Assembly: GCF_049331405.1 (NCBI RefSeq)
Contig: NZ_CP186274.1
Coordinates: 3,162,001-3,226,000, forward strand
Reading direction: 5' to 3'
DNA from: PoT sp049331405
GTDB taxonomy: Bacteria; Planctomycetota; Planctomycetia; Isosphaerales; Isosphaeraceae
DNA: 64,000 bases
Shown: one piece after another, positions 20,430 through 29,962 of the stretch
Layout: the number at the start of each line of letters is the position of its first letter
Numbering within the stretch: the first letter of the stretch is position 1
Notes under the pieces: model-generated
Told to the model about the DNA's origin: nothing
What the model saw: the letters and a program-made list of their open reading frames with translations, nothing else
The model's database searches: none
Position numbers and translations under genes: made by a program

Positions 20430-23408
20430 ATGCTGGCTCGTCTGTGCTGGAAAGAATTCCGGATGTTCTGGCCGCTCTGGTTCCTGGTCGGGGTGTGTGC
20501 CCTGGGATTCCAGTGGCTGCTGCTCGATAACGCCAGGGCCGACGCTCAGAATGGGATGTTGACGCCCATTGCGCTGGGGTGGGCGGCGCTTTATGCGTGT
20601 GCCGTAGGCGCGGCCGCGTTCGCCGGTGAGCGGGAGAATGGGACGCTCGCCTGGCTCGATACCATGCCCGTCAGCCGGGGGGCCGTCTGGAACGGGAAGT
20701 TCGCGTATTGCCTGGTCACCACGCTGGCCCTGAGCCTGCTGCTGGTGGGCTTCGCCGGCCTGGGGACGGCGAAACGAGATCAAGACCTCTTCCCGATCGG
20801 CCTCGTGATGGCGAGCCTGGGTGTCATCGTCATCGAGGCCCTCGCCTGGTCCCTCTTCTGGTCGTCCCTGCTGAGCAACGCGCTGATCGCCGCGGTGGCG
20901 GGGGTCCTCAGCCTCGGCCTGGTCGCCGGGCTCACGACGGGCGACGTGGGGATCATCCATCTCGATTCGCCGGAGCGGTCTCCGCTCGACGTGCTGGCGG
21001 CCCGATTCCCCTGGCGGTTGGGGATGGCCTTGATCGTCCTCGTCGTGTCGCGGATGTGGATGACGCGGCCTCCCAAGCGTACGAGGATCCAGGAGCGTGA
21101 TTCCCAGGGATCGGCAATGGGGCAACATCTCTCCCTCTATCGCCCCAGCGACGAAGTTCGGGCTTACGGGGCGAGGATCTGGAAGTTTGCCAACGTCGCC
21201 GTGATCGATTTTACGCCGATTACGCGGACCTTCAGGATGCTGCGGAGCCTGGCCTGGATGTCTCTGAGGGAGTCCAGAGGTGTCGGCCTCTTCGTGCTCG
21301 TCCTGGGCGGTCTCGCCTATTCGCCGATACCTCGAAACCTTGGAGCATGGGCTGGCTTCGGGGTGCTGGCGGCTATGCTGGCGGGGTTGAATGCCTTCAT
21401 GCACGAGAATCGGCAGCGAGCCTTCGGATTCTATGTCCATCACGGCGTGAGGCCGTTGGCCGTCTGGATCACCAAGACCCTCGTGTCGTTCTTCGGATTT
21501 ATCTTCCTCGGATATGTGCTGGTCTGCGTCTCCACCGCCTTGATGACGGGAGCCATATTCCCGGCCGTCGAGATCCTGCTCGGCCCGATCTACTTCGTCG
21601 CGTGGTTGATCTTCGCCCCGATGGGCGCGACACCGCCGATGAATATGTCGTTGCCCTCGGCCCAGAACACCGTCGGGATCATGGCGGTGCTCCTGGATGC
21701 GTTCGCGATGGGCCTGTTCTCGGGGCTCGTCGTCCGGCGAGGGATCACGGCCGGGGTCGTCGCCTTGCTTGGCTTCGTCGGATTCTTCCTGCCCCAGGTG
21801 CTCCTCTTCTACGCGAACATGATTCCGTCCTGGAGCCTCTTCGTGAGCCCGGCCTTGCTCCTGCTGGCGAGCCTCGCGTGGACGTCCAACTGGCTGTTCG
21901 ACCGTACGGAGGCGAAACGCTGGATCAAGCTCGGCTTCCTGATGCTGGTGGCGGTCGGCGGGCCTCTCTCGTGGTTCGTCGGCTACCGAGCCTATGGCGT
22001 GCCCGAGGTCGGTTTGTCCTATGACCCCTCGTGGGCCCGGTCCCCCTCGCTCCCGCCCGAGCAGAACGCCGCGGAGTTCTATCGGAAGGCGGTTATCGTC
22101 CTAAACCAGCACAATAAGGATGCGACGTCATTTTTGGAGAGCCGATTCCTCGGAATACTCCAGGAGGGGAGCGAGAGGAGGCTTCCGGAAGACGAATCGT
22201 TCCTGCGGGATAATCAGCCGACGATAGCTCTCATCCGCGAAGGGGCGGCGAAGGATCGTTCCGTCTTCAATCGGATCGAGACCCTCGACTATGACTCGAG
22301 GCTCGATTCCACGATCCAGGATATGAACACCCTCGCTCAGGTTATGGCCCTCGACGCCCGTAAGCACGAACTGGACGGAGACTTGAAGGGTGCCTGGGAC
22401 GATGTCGCCACGATGTTCAGGATGGCCAATCACGTGGCAGATCCTCCCACAGCGTTGTTGCAGCGAATGATCGCTACAAAGGTCCATTCCACGGCCATCG
22501 TCAGGGCAACGGCTTGGGCGATGGATCAGCGGCAGACTCCCGCCTTACTCCGCGCCGCGCTCGCCGACCTGAAGACCCTCTTGCCCTTGCACTCACCGAC
22601 TAACGCCTTCAAGGGGGAGGAGGTGATTGCCAATCAGACGCTTGCGATGCCCACCGCAGACTTGTCTCCACATATTATCAAGAGCGTTGGCGAATTCCTT
22701 CCCGCGCGGGCCGTCACCGTCGGGGCGGTGCTGGCCCCCTGGGAGCGGCAGCGGACGAGGCGAGTTCTGGAGATGACGACGTCTCGCGCGATCCGGGAAG
22801 TCCGCGAGAGTCAACGGGCTCTCGGATTACTCGAGGATGCGGGCTCCTCGGCCGATCAGCCCGTGCGATCTTTCACCCCCGAGGAGTACAAGTTCGCGTT
22901 CGAGTCGACGCCGCTCGCGAAGATCCTCCTTTCCCCCATCGACAGCTCACTCATGAGATTCAAGCTGGAATGGGAGCGGAACCATTCGCTCCAATTGATC
23001 TTCGCTCTCAGAATCTGGCAATTCGAGCACGAGGGTGAGTTTCCTGACTCGCTCGATCGTCTCGTCCCCGATGTCCTCGATAAACTCCCCCTCGACCCTT
23101 TCTCGGGTAAGCGATTCGGATACGTTCGAGCGGCGGGGCAGGCGCTTGTCCCGATCGTATCAACGCATCCCTCAAATGTAAATTTATCGAGTCAGCTGTA
23201 TTGGGACCGGACGAAGCCGGGGCAATGGTTGCTCTACAGCGTAGGGCCCGATGGGCAGGACGACCAAGGCCAATGGAATACGACCCAAAGGCCAGACGAC
23301 GAGATGAGAGTGAATTATCGCCCAGATCGAGGGGGGGCGGGAGACATCGTTCACCCCTTGCCTGCGACGAAGACCCCGGAGCCGCCTGCCGAGCCCGAGA
23401 AGAGATGA
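20430..23408 (+). CDS. ABC-2 type permease fused to a large soluble C-terminal domain
   Basis: A 992-residue protein. Residues 1 to about 520 are an ABC-2 style membrane region in two parts, each with about six hydrophobic segments; the first holds AFAGERENGTLAWLDTMPVSRGAVWNGK, the ABC-2 coupling motif, and the second starts around LAWMSLRESRGVGLFVL. After VGYRAYGVPE the protein becomes soluble to the end. The last part holds LIFALRIWQFEHEGEFPDSLDRLVPDV and KLPLDPFSGKRFGY, a segment resembling periplasmic planctomycete proteins with pseudopilin-like ends. ATG at 20430 has GAGAGGGGGG upstream. Ordinary ABC-2 permeases are 250-500 residues, so the soluble part is an addition of unknown role. 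Confidence 0.85.
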   Translation: MLARLCWKEFRMFWPLWFLVGVCALGFQWLLLDNARADAQNGMLTPIALGWAALYACAVGAAAFAGERENGTLAWLDTMPVSRGAVWNGKFAYCLVTTLALSLLLVGFAGLGTAKRDQDLFPIGLVMASLGVIVIEALAWSLFWSSLLSNALIAAVAGVLSLGLVAGLTTGDVGIIHLDSPERSPLDVLAARFPWRLGMALIVLVVSRMWMTRPPKRTRIQERDSQGSAMGQHLSLYRPSDEVRAYGARIWKFANVAVIDFTPITRTFRMLRSLAWMSLRESRGVGLFVLVLGGLAYSPIPRNLGAWAGFGVLAAMLAGLNAFMHENRQRAFGFYVHHGVRPLAVWITKTLVSFFGFIFLGYVLVCVSTALMTGAIFPAVEILLGPIYFVAWLIFAPMGATPPMNMSLPSAQNTVGIMAVLLDAFAMGLFSGLVVRRGITAGVVALLGFVGFFLPQVLLFYANMIPSWSLFVSPALLLLASLAWTSNWLFDRTEAKRWIKLGFLMLVAVGGPLSWFVGYRAYGVPEVGLSYDPSWARSPSLPPEQNAAEFYRKAVIVLNQHNKDATSFLESRFLGILQEGSERRLPEDESFLRDNQPTIALIREGAAKDRSVFNRIETLDYDSRLDSTIQDMNTLAQVMALDARKHELDGDLKGAWDDVATMFRMANHVADPPTALLQRMIATKVHSTAIVRATAWAMDQRQTPALLRAALADLKTLLPLHSPTNAFKGEEVIANQTLAMPTADLSPHIIKSVGEFLPARAVTVGAVLAPWERQRTRRVLEMTTSRAIREVRESQRALGLLEDAGSSADQPVRSFTPEEYKFAFESTPLAKILLSPIDSSLMRFKLEWERNHSLQLIFALRIWQFEHEGEFPDSLDRLVPDVLDKLPLDPFSGKRFGYVRAAGQALVPIVSTHPSNVNLSSQLYWDRTKPGQWLLYSVGPDGQDDQGQWNTTQRPDDEMRVNYRPDRGGAGDIVHPLPATKTPEPPAEPEKR

Positions 23409-23447
23409 GCCGATAGGACGCGGTGATACGCTCGGTGGTTGAAATGC

Positions 23448-23492
23448 AGGGCCTCTGTGATCGGACCATCCTCCGATCCGCCGAGGCCCTTT
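23448..23492 (+). terminator. Two-step hairpin terminator after the ABC permease gene
   Basis: AGGGCCTC (23448-23455) pairs with GAGGCCCT (23483-23490); inside, GATCGGA (23459-23465) pairs with TCCGATC (23472-23478). TTT follows. Confidence 0.65.
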
Positions 23493-23537
23493 CCGTTTGG
23501 TGTCGCCCAGAGGAGGAAAGCCCCGATATCGCCAACG

Positions 23538-23586
23538 CGAAACGCCCCGCGAGGGCCGTCTCGATGACGGGTCGCGGGGCGTTTCG
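23538..23586. terminator. Hairpin with perfect 15 bp stem between convergent operons
   Basis: CGAAACGCCCCGCGA (23538-23552) and TCGCGGGGCGTTTCG (23572-23586) with a 19 nt loop. It lies 35 bp after the polyferredoxin stop and can end transcripts from either side. Confidence 0.65.
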
Positions 23587-23620
23587 ATGGGTCTTGATCC
23601 AGTCAGGCTCAGTCGTTGCG

Positions 23621-25303
23621 TCAGACCGAGATCCAATCCTGGACGTCGTCTTCGACGAGCGAGAGGAGCAGCGAACGGCTCTTGTCGCGGGTCTCGCCGA
23701 TGGCGGTGACGTAGACGGCGGGGTCGTCCTTCACCGGGCACTCGTGCTCGCAGATGCCGCAGCCGATGCAGCGGACCGGGTCGATGTAGGGGCGCTTCAG
23801 CTCGAGCGTCCCGCCCCAGCGGTCGGTCACCTCGACATTCCGGGTGAAGATGGCCTTGGGGCTGACCGGGCAAACTTCCTCGCAAACGACGCAGCTCGTA
23901 TCCATCGCCCAGGGGAGGCAGCGCCCCTGGTTGTAGAAGGCCGTGCCGGTCTTGATCGGGCCCTTGGCCTCGAACGGGCCGACGCCCAGCTTCTCGGCGA
24001 TCGAGATCTCGCGGATGGCCCCGGTCGGGCAGACCTGGCTGCACAGGGTGCAGTTCAGCTCGCACCAGCCCATCTTCGAGATCATGATCGGGGTCCAGAG
24101 GCCCTCGACGCCGGATTCGAAGAGGCTCGGCTGGAGGACGTTCGTCGGGCAGACCCGGATGCACTGGTCGCACTTGATGCAGCGGCGGAGGAACTCGTCC
24201 TCGGCGACCGAGCCCGGCGGTCGGATGACCGCGCGGTTGAAGTTCTTCCGGACGCCGCCAGAGAGCCGGGCCATCGGGAAGAAGAGGACGCCGAAGAGCC
24301 CCGCGAGCATGAGCTGGCGACGGCCGACGGCGGGCAGGGCCACCTCGCTCGCCTTGCGGGGCAGGAAGCGGAACGAGAGGGCGTCGTGCGGGCAGTCCTC
24401 GATGCAGTTCAAGCAGACGAAGCACTCGCTCTTGCGCAGGTCGCCCTGCGGGTCGGACGCCCCTTCACAGCTCTTGAGGCAGAGGTCGCAGTCGGTGCAG
24501 CGGACGGGGTCGCGGTCGATCCGCCAGAGGGCGAAGCGGCTGAAGATCCCGAGCAATGCCCCGAGCGGGCAGATGGCCCGGCAGAAGAAGCGCGGGATCC
24601 ACCAGTTCGCCACCAGGAAGCCCATGAAGATCAGGCCGACGATCCAGGCCTGCCAGTATTCGCGGGGCTCGGTGTAGATGCTCTCCGTGGCCTTCTGCGC
24701 GGTGGGCAGGACGGCCGTGGTCATCGACCGCACCGTGAGGGCGATCGGGTCGAGCAGGCCGATCTGGAGCGTGCTGTTCCCCGGCTTGCTCTCCTCGGCC
24801 GCCTCCGAGAAGCCCGTCCCGATCGCGGCGAGGACGCGCGCCGGGCCCTTCGAGGTGAGATCCTTCCCCATGTAGGAGGAGTAGACCTTGCCCGGGGTCG
24901 AGAGCACGGCCGGCACGATCCAGAGGCTCGCCATCGCGAGCATCGCGGCCAGGATGTAGTACTTGAGCGCGAAGATCTTGCGGTAGCGGTTGACCTCGAT
25001 CATCTGCTTCGTGTTCCGGCGGTTGCCGATCACGCCGAAGATGTGGTGGAGGATGCCGAAGGGGCACATCCAGTTGCACCAGACGCGGCCCACCATCATC
25101 GTCACCGCGATGATCACCAGGCCCCAGACGAGGTTGCGGTAGAGCGTATGCGTGGTGAGGGCCGTCGAGACCGCGACGAGCGGGGTCGCCTCGAGGAAGA
25201 GGGAGACGGGCCACCCCTTGAGATAACGCAGGTCGGTGATCAGCAAGAAGAACAGGAAGAGCCCGAGGAAGAGGGCTTCATAGGCTCGTCGGATCTTGAC
25301 CAT
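23621..25303 (-). CDS. NapH-NapG-like fused polyferredoxin, membrane-bound
   Basis: A 560-residue iron-sulfur membrane protein. Residues 1-260 are NapH/NosR-like: several transmembrane helices and two CxxxCP motifs (C76-C80 in CNWMCP, C241-C245 in CRAICP). Two 4Fe-4S motifs follow at C269-C279 and C294-C304. At 328-345 GRRQLMLAGLFGVLFF resembles the twin-arginine/membrane start of NapG/MauM, and after RPPGSVAEDEFLRRC come four more cluster motifs (C375-C385, C414-C425, C462/C471-C478, C512-C522). So it reads as NapH and NapG joined in one chain, giving about six 4Fe-4S clusters. It should move electrons between the quinone pool and a periplasmic partner. No nitrate, nitrous oxide or methylamine enzyme is nearby. 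Last gene of the DUF6599-DUF362 set. Confidence 0.88.
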   Translation of the reverse strand: MVKIRRAYEALFLGLFLFFLLITDLRYLKGWPVSLFLEATPLVAVSTALTTHTLYRNLVWGLVIIAVTMMVGRVWCNWMCPFGILHHIFGVIGNRRNTKQMIEVNRYRKIFALKYYILAAMLAMASLWIVPAVLSTPGKVYSSYMGKDLTSKGPARVLAAIGTGFSEAAEESKPGNSTLQIGLLDPIALTVRSMTTAVLPTAQKATESIYTEPREYWQAWIVGLIFMGFLVANWWIPRFFCRAICPLGALLGIFSRFALWRIDRDPVRCTDCDLCLKSCEGASDPQGDLRKSECFVCLNCIEDCPHDALSFRFLPRKASEVALPAVGRRQLMLAGLFGVLFFPMARLSGGVRKNFNRAVIRPPGSVAEDEFLRRCIKCDQCIRVCPTNVLQPSLFESGVEGLWTPIMISKMGWCELNCTLCSQVCPTGAIREISIAEKLGVGPFEAKGPIKTGTAFYNQGRCLPWAMDTSCVVCEEVCPVSPKAIFTRNVEVTDRWGGTLELKRPYIDPVRCIGCGICEHECPVKDDPAVYVTAIGETRDKSRSLLLSLVEDDVQDWISV

Positions 25304-25432
25304 CTATGTTCTCCGCCCGGCGAGTGCGTATGACGTATTAGTGGGATTAGCCTGTGGATCTAGGGGATCAGGTTCTCGGGACGGGTCGGAGGGGGCCGAT
25401 CCCGGGCTCGTCTTGTCTCGTCTCGTCCTGGC

Positions 25433-26542
25433 TCAGACGGTGACTTCCTGGGTCCACTGCGGGCGCCAGTCCTTGCCGAGGCCGCGCTGGATCACCTTGT
25501 CGAGGTAGACGATCTCGTGGCGCTGCTTCTCGAGCAGGCGGGTGACGCACCAGCTATCGACGGCCGTGCAGTCGGTGCCGACGACCATGGTGTCCCCTTT
25601 CTTCACGTCGTTGAGGCTTCCGCCGGTCGGCCCGTTGCGCATGAGGAGCTTGCGGCCGTCGGCGATGACGAGCGTCGGCTTCATCATCAGGGCGAAGTCG
25701 GAGATGATTCCGTGGATGTTCTGGTGGAACTGGTTCCTCGGGTTGCCGAGGAGGCCGTACCAGTTCTTCATCGTGACCGTCGCCTTGCAGAGGTTATGGT
25801 CCTTGACCGGCGAGATCCCGATGACCTTCGTGGCCTCGCGGAAAGGGCGATAGAACATCCGCCAGGTGTGCGTGATGGTCTCGCCGCCGACGTAGAGCTG
25901 CTCGAAGTAGCTGTCCTGCGGCATCATCAGCTCGGCCCCGGCCTTGAGCGCCGCGTCGCCGACCTTGGTCTTGAAGAAGCAGCTCTCCGGGTTGTTGATC
26001 GGGTTGTCGGCGACGATCACCTTGCGGGCGCCCGCGCCGAAGCAGAGCTTGACGACGGCCGAGACCGTGTCGGGCTGGGTCGTCGCGGCGAGGTCGGGGT
26101 TCTTGTCGAAGGCGACGTTGGGCTTGATGACGACCACGTCCCCCTTGGTGATGAACTGGCCGATCCCCTTGTCGCCCCCCATCACGTCCAGGGCCGTCTT
26201 GACCATCTTGAAGGCCTGATCCTCGCGTGCCTGCAGCTCCTCATCCTTGGAGGCGAACTGGTCGCTGCGGATCGGCTGAGAGCGGACGACGACGAGGTTC
26301 GGGCGGCTCGCCCCGAGGGTGACTGAGTAGTCCTTGAGCTTGACCGGCGGCGGCGGCTTGACGCCTTCCATCCCCCAGCGGTCGCGGACCAGGAGCCCGG
26401 TGCCGAGGGCGCCTCCGAGGACCAGGCCCGTCCCCCCGACCTGCGTGACGAACTGGCGACGGGAGAATGGCGTGTCGGCGGGATTCACCCCGCCGAGCCG
26501 TTCCAGGTTCTTCTGCTGCGTCCTCGTCAATTTCTCGCTCAT
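25433..26542 (-). CDS. DUF362 protein with Tat signal peptide
   Basis: 369 residues from the ATG at 26542. The N-terminus has SRRQFVTQVGGTGLVLGGALG, a Tat-type signal (S-R-R-x-F), so the protein is probably exported folded with a cofactor. The body is DUF362: VVIKPNVAFDKNPDLAATTQPD, KVIVADNPINNPESCF, MKNWYGLLGNPRNQFHQNIH, and a C-terminal VGTDCTAVDSWCVTRLL. DUF362 members often sit beside ferredoxins and some are fused to 4Fe-4S domains, but no reaction is established. This one has few Cys and no ferredoxin motif of its own; the polyferredoxin encoded 130 bp downstream may provide the electrons. Upstream in-frame starts to 26749 give Ser/Arg-rich sequence unlike protein and are rejected. Confidence 0.9.
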   Translation of the reverse strand: MSEKLTRTQQKNLERLGGVNPADTPFSRRQFVTQVGGTGLVLGGALGTGLLVRDRWGMEGVKPPPPVKLKDYSVTLGASRPNLVVVRSQPIRSDQFASKDEELQAREDQAFKMVKTALDVMGGDKGIGQFITKGDVVVIKPNVAFDKNPDLAATTQPDTVSAVVKLCFGAGARKVIVADNPINNPESCFFKTKVGDAALKAGAELMMPQDSYFEQLYVGGETITHTWRMFYRPFREATKVIGISPVKDHNLCKATVTMKNWYGLLGNPRNQFHQNIHGIISDFALMMKPTLVIADGRKLLMRNGPTGGSLNDVKKGDTMVVGTDCTAVDSWCVTRLLEKQRHEIVYLDKVIQRGLGKDWRPQWTQEVTV

Positions 26543-26654
26543 GACCGACCTCGCTCGGTTCGTGGCCCCGACAGTATCCACGACGCCGTTTGGTGGACCT
26601 TGGTTGGCTGGTCGAAAACGGCGACGACGCGATTCAGACGCAGTGGTTGACTTC

Positions 26655-28307
26655 TTACTTCTCGCCGCCGACGGGAGGGATCGTGGCGGGGAGCTTCTTG
26701 ACCAGGTCTCGGGCGAAAGCCTCGGCGGGCTTGGCGTCGGTGGCGCCATTGGCCCCCCCGACGACGTTCCCCTTCACGAAGTAGACGTCCGTGAGACCGA
26801 TGTTGGAGCATACGATGATCTTATCGGCACCTTCGGCCTCGACCGTCTTGATCTCGGCCCCGTCCTTCTTGGCCCCTTCCATGTACTGCTCGAGGATCGC
26901 CTGGGCCTCCTTCGCATCCTTGTAGGGGCGGAGGAAGCCTTGCCAGGTGACCTCACCCTCGCGGTAGTCGGCCATGAAGACGTCGGAGAGGAAGCTGTAC
27001 CCGAAGACGTCCTGCGAGACGTACTTGGGGGCCGACCGGCCTTCGGCCGCGGGCAGGAGGGCGAAGACGGCCTCGGGCGTGGAGCTCGTCTTGGCGGTCT
27101 CGGCCCCCGCCGGGCCTGCGGCCGTCGGGGCCTCCTTCGGTTGCTGAGTCGCGGCGATCCGCTTGGCCAGCTCGAGCGCGAAGGCCGCGAACTTGGGGTC
27201 GTCCGTGGTGGAGACCATCTGGGTGTAATAAGGCCCCGAGTAGAAGAGCGTGCTGCCGGCCGCGCTGTAGCCCGCGGCGCCGAGCGGCAAGGTCTTGGCC
27301 TCGTCCGGCTTCTCCGAGCCGTACTTGCCCAGGGCCTTCAGCGTGTCGCCCATCTCGAAGATGTAGAGCTGGATCTCGTTCGAGTCGTCGCCGGCCGGAT
27401 GGTAGTTGGTGTACGCCATCCCCTTGACGTCATACTGGACGAAGCTCTCGGCGCGGCCGTCGATCTTCTCGAACAGGTTCTCGGCGTTGAAGGTCTCGAT
27501 GTAGTGGTCGCCCGACTTCCCGACGACCCAGCCCTCGGGCAGGTCGGTCAGGGGGAGCATCTTGGCGAGAGGCTGCTGGGGTGCGGGGACCTTGGCGAAT
27601 TCCGCGTCGATCTCGGCCTTGGTGATCCCCTCGCCGCCCGGGACGGCCGGGGCGGGGGTCAGGGGGGCGGCAGCAGGAGCCACGGCCACTGCGGTCGTCG
27701 GCGCGGCGGCGACGGGCGCCGCGGTCGCGAGCTCGGCGGGCGGGGCCGTGAAGTCCATCAGCTGCTGGGGGCCTTCGAGATTGATCGTCTGGTGGACGCT
27801 GGCCAGGCGTTGGAGGACGGCCGGAAGCGTCTTCGAGACCGCCGGCGACGTGCCCGCTACGGCTCGCAGGGCGAGCATGGCCTCGTCCAGCTTCTTGACG
27901 TTCTCGACCATCAGCTTCCGGGTCTCGGCCAGCCGGGTCATCTCGTCCTTGACGGCCTTGTCGGCCTCCTCGATGGTGCGGTAGCTCCGCCCCTGCTCGA
28001 GGACCGACCAGGTGCGGTTGGGGTCGAACTCGTAGCGGTTCTTGTCGAAGGACTGGCTCTTGATGACGAGGGCCGTGAAGATCGCCGGGATGCCCATCAC
28101 AAGGAGCATCCCGCAGACGATCGACGAGAACTCGGGGCGCTGCATCACCCGGCCGCGGCGAGCCTTGAACCAATCGCGCCGACCCAGGATGGCGAACGCG
28201 ATCGGAGTCGTCGCCATCGCGAAGATGGCCGCGGAGATCGCGATGGCCATCAACGGGTCGTTCAGGAAGAAATTGCGTAGCTGCTCCGCCGTTGCCGTGG
28301 ATTTCAT
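26655..28307 (-). CDS. Membrane-anchored protein with two DUF6599-like halves
   Basis: 550 residues. Two N-terminal hydrophobic segments (about 18-42 and 60-82) anchor it; a helical stretch with RTIEEADKAVKDEMTRLAETRK and an Ala/Pro-rich linker (about 195-240) follow. The rest is extracytoplasmic: LPLTDLPEGWVVGKSGDHYIETF, NLFEKIDGRAESFVQYDVKGM, then a second related half from about 420 (FALLPAAEGRSAPKYVSQDVFGY) to PVGGEK. The first half matches DUF6599, a family found next to DUF362 and 4Fe-4S proteins in several phyla but without known function. It is first in the operon, 112 bp before the DUF362 gene. It may be the scaffold or substrate-binding part of the redox complex (inference). Confidence 0.78.
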   Translation of the reverse strand: MKSTATAEQLRNFFLNDPLMAIAISAAIFAMATTPIAFAILGRRDWFKARRGRVMQRPEFSSIVCGMLLVMGIPAIFTALVIKSQSFDKNRYEFDPNRTWSVLEQGRSYRTIEEADKAVKDEMTRLAETRKLMVENVKKLDEAMLALRAVAGTSPAVSKTLPAVLQRLASVHQTINLEGPQQLMDFTAPPAELATAAPVAAAPTTAVAVAPAAAPLTPAPAVPGGEGITKAEIDAEFAKVPAPQQPLAKMLPLTDLPEGWVVGKSGDHYIETFNAENLFEKIDGRAESFVQYDVKGMAYTNYHPAGDDSNEIQLYIFEMGDTLKALGKYGSEKPDEAKTLPLGAAGYSAAGSTLFYSGPYYTQMVSTTDDPKFAAFALELAKRIAATQQPKEAPTAAGPAGAETAKTSSTPEAVFALLPAAEGRSAPKYVSQDVFGYSFLSDVFMADYREGEVTWQGFLRPYKDAKEAQAILEQYMEGAKKDGAEIKTVEAEGADKIIVCSNIGLTDVYFVKGNVVGGANGATDAKPAEAFARDLVKKLPATIPPVGGEK

Positions 28308-28521
28308 CGTGCGATTCGCCCTAAGTTTCGAGGGGCGGCCAACACCGCGTCTGGCAAGGTATTCCCAAACGCTTCGTATTATAGCCGCAACACGCTTCGC
28401 TCAGCAATCGGACGGTTTAACAGTAATCGAATCGGTGATCCTTTATGGATCGCGGATTCCGGCTGCCGGCGCGCGTACTTTCGTCGGCATGATCACAGTG
28501 GAATGAGCGATATCCGGGCGT

Positions 28522-29550
28522 TCAATGCGCCGCGAATAAGTCGTCGAGGGTGCGGATCCTATCCTGAAGGGCCGCCTCGAGGAAGGCGTCAACCCGACGG
28601 AGGACCGTCGTCGAGCTGTCCCCCCGGATACGATCCGGATGCGCGATCTCTCGCGTGCTGGTCCGGATCAGTAGCGCATCCTTGTGCCAGGGAAGTCTCG
28701 CCAACGATTCGACATACGCGCGAAAACGACCGTGTCGCATCAAAAAAAATTCGACATCGGAGATGTACAGCACGGACAGGAACAAATCGGTCCGATTCAG
28801 CCAGTCTCGAAGCCTGGTAAAGCTCCGATCCGCCGCGAAGTCCTGCACGATGGGGATCACGAGGTCACCGCGCTGAAGTGTTCGGATGAACTGATAAGTC
28901 TCTTCTCGGGCAAGCCAGTGGGCGGGCCGACTTTCGCGGTCGTCGGTGCCGATCATCCGCCCCAGGGTGGGATACATCTTGAGGGCGAGGAATCGGGCCT
29001 CGAGCCCGGGGCCGGCCAGTCGCGACTGGATCGAGGCGAGGTCGTCCCACTCGTCGTCATGCACGACCTTGAGGGGCTCGAGGAAGCGTCGGACTTCGGC
29101 GATCGCGTCGTCCAGCCGCTTGCGGTCGAGTTTGGCTTTCGTGAAGGCGTCCACCAACTCCTCGCGGGTCGGCTCGGAGGAGAGCGTCTCCGGCAGCCTC
29201 GCCGTGAGCCGGCTGAGGTAGGCGACGCGGCCGGGCGAGAGCGAAACGAGCGCCTTATGTAATAAGTGGAGCAGGGCGTTCCGGCGTCGGAAGTCGGCGA
29301 TGATCCCGAGCTTCGGGGCGCAATGGGCGAGGAACGTGAAATTCTGGTCTGGCCCGACGCCGAGATAGGCCCCACCTTTGGGCGCCAGGCGTTCGAGGTC
29401 CCCGGCGACACGAGGGTACGAGTCCTCATTGCTGACGAAGTTATCGGCGGAAGGGCCGGTCGGGGCCTCGCTCAACTCGTCGATCACCGCGGAGAGGCGG
29501 ACATCCCGCCTCGGGAAGAGCAACTCGACCAGCGTCGGCGAAGGATCCAT
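28522..29550 (-). CDS. LIC_10091-like protein of unknown function
   Basis: 342 residues, no signal peptide or membrane segment. Recognisable parts are DNFVSNEDSYPRVAGDL, YLGVGPDQNFTFLAHCAPKLGIIADFRRRN near residues 65-95, and SDVEFFLMRHGRFRAYVESL near 270. These resemble the LIC_10091-type family, which looks like a Rossmann-type methyltransferase relative; I recognise the family only loosely. The start at 29550 follows GGAAGA; upstream in-frame starts up to 30000 give low-complexity sequence and overlap the region before the divergent permease gene. Function unknown. Confidence 0.72.
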   Translation of the reverse strand: MDPSPTLVELLFPRRDVRLSAVIDELSEAPTGPSADNFVSNEDSYPRVAGDLERLAPKGGAYLGVGPDQNFTFLAHCAPKLGIIADFRRRNALLHLLHKALVSLSPGRVAYLSRLTARLPETLSSEPTREELVDAFTKAKLDRKRLDDAIAEVRRFLEPLKVVHDDEWDDLASIQSRLAGPGLEARFLALKMYPTLGRMIGTDDRESRPAHWLAREETYQFIRTLQRGDLVIPIVQDFAADRSFTRLRDWLNRTDLFLSVLYISDVEFFLMRHGRFRAYVESLARLPWHKDALLIRTSTREIAHPDRIRGDSSTTVLRRVDAFLEAALQDRIRTLDDLFAAH

Positions 29551-29962
29551 GGCAGGCCTATCTTCCTCGAAGAGAGTCGGTTGCGTTGTCCGGCGTGATT
29601 CGTCCGCGATGCGAAGCTGTCGGCATGGGCGGATGGTTGATTGAGAGCCTGCGTCCTTAGGCCGTGCGAAAATGGGCCGGCGATGAAGAATGCTTGAAGC
29701 TGCGTTGAGGTTTGTGTCGCTCTCTTGGGGACCGGCGTGGCGGTCTGGTAGACTCGAAAGGCACGTGTCGGCATTCGGATCTCGGCCGGGCGGATGTCCC
29801 GAGGCTATTGCCTTTGCCGAGGCCACTGCCGGGCAAAACCGCATTCGAATCGGCAGCCAACCGATCCTTTTGCCTACCGGCATCGTATACAGCGACAAAA
29901 AGGCCTGTCGACGGCCTCGCTCGCCCGAACGCGCCGCCGCTCTGCATCTTGGAGGACTGCTC
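29551..29962. other. Intergenic region between divergent genes
   Basis: About 410 bp. The plus-strand frame is open through it, but the protein-like part starts only at 29963, where GGAGG precedes a TTG. It should hold promoters for both neighbours; no box pair is convincing. Confidence 0.4.
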
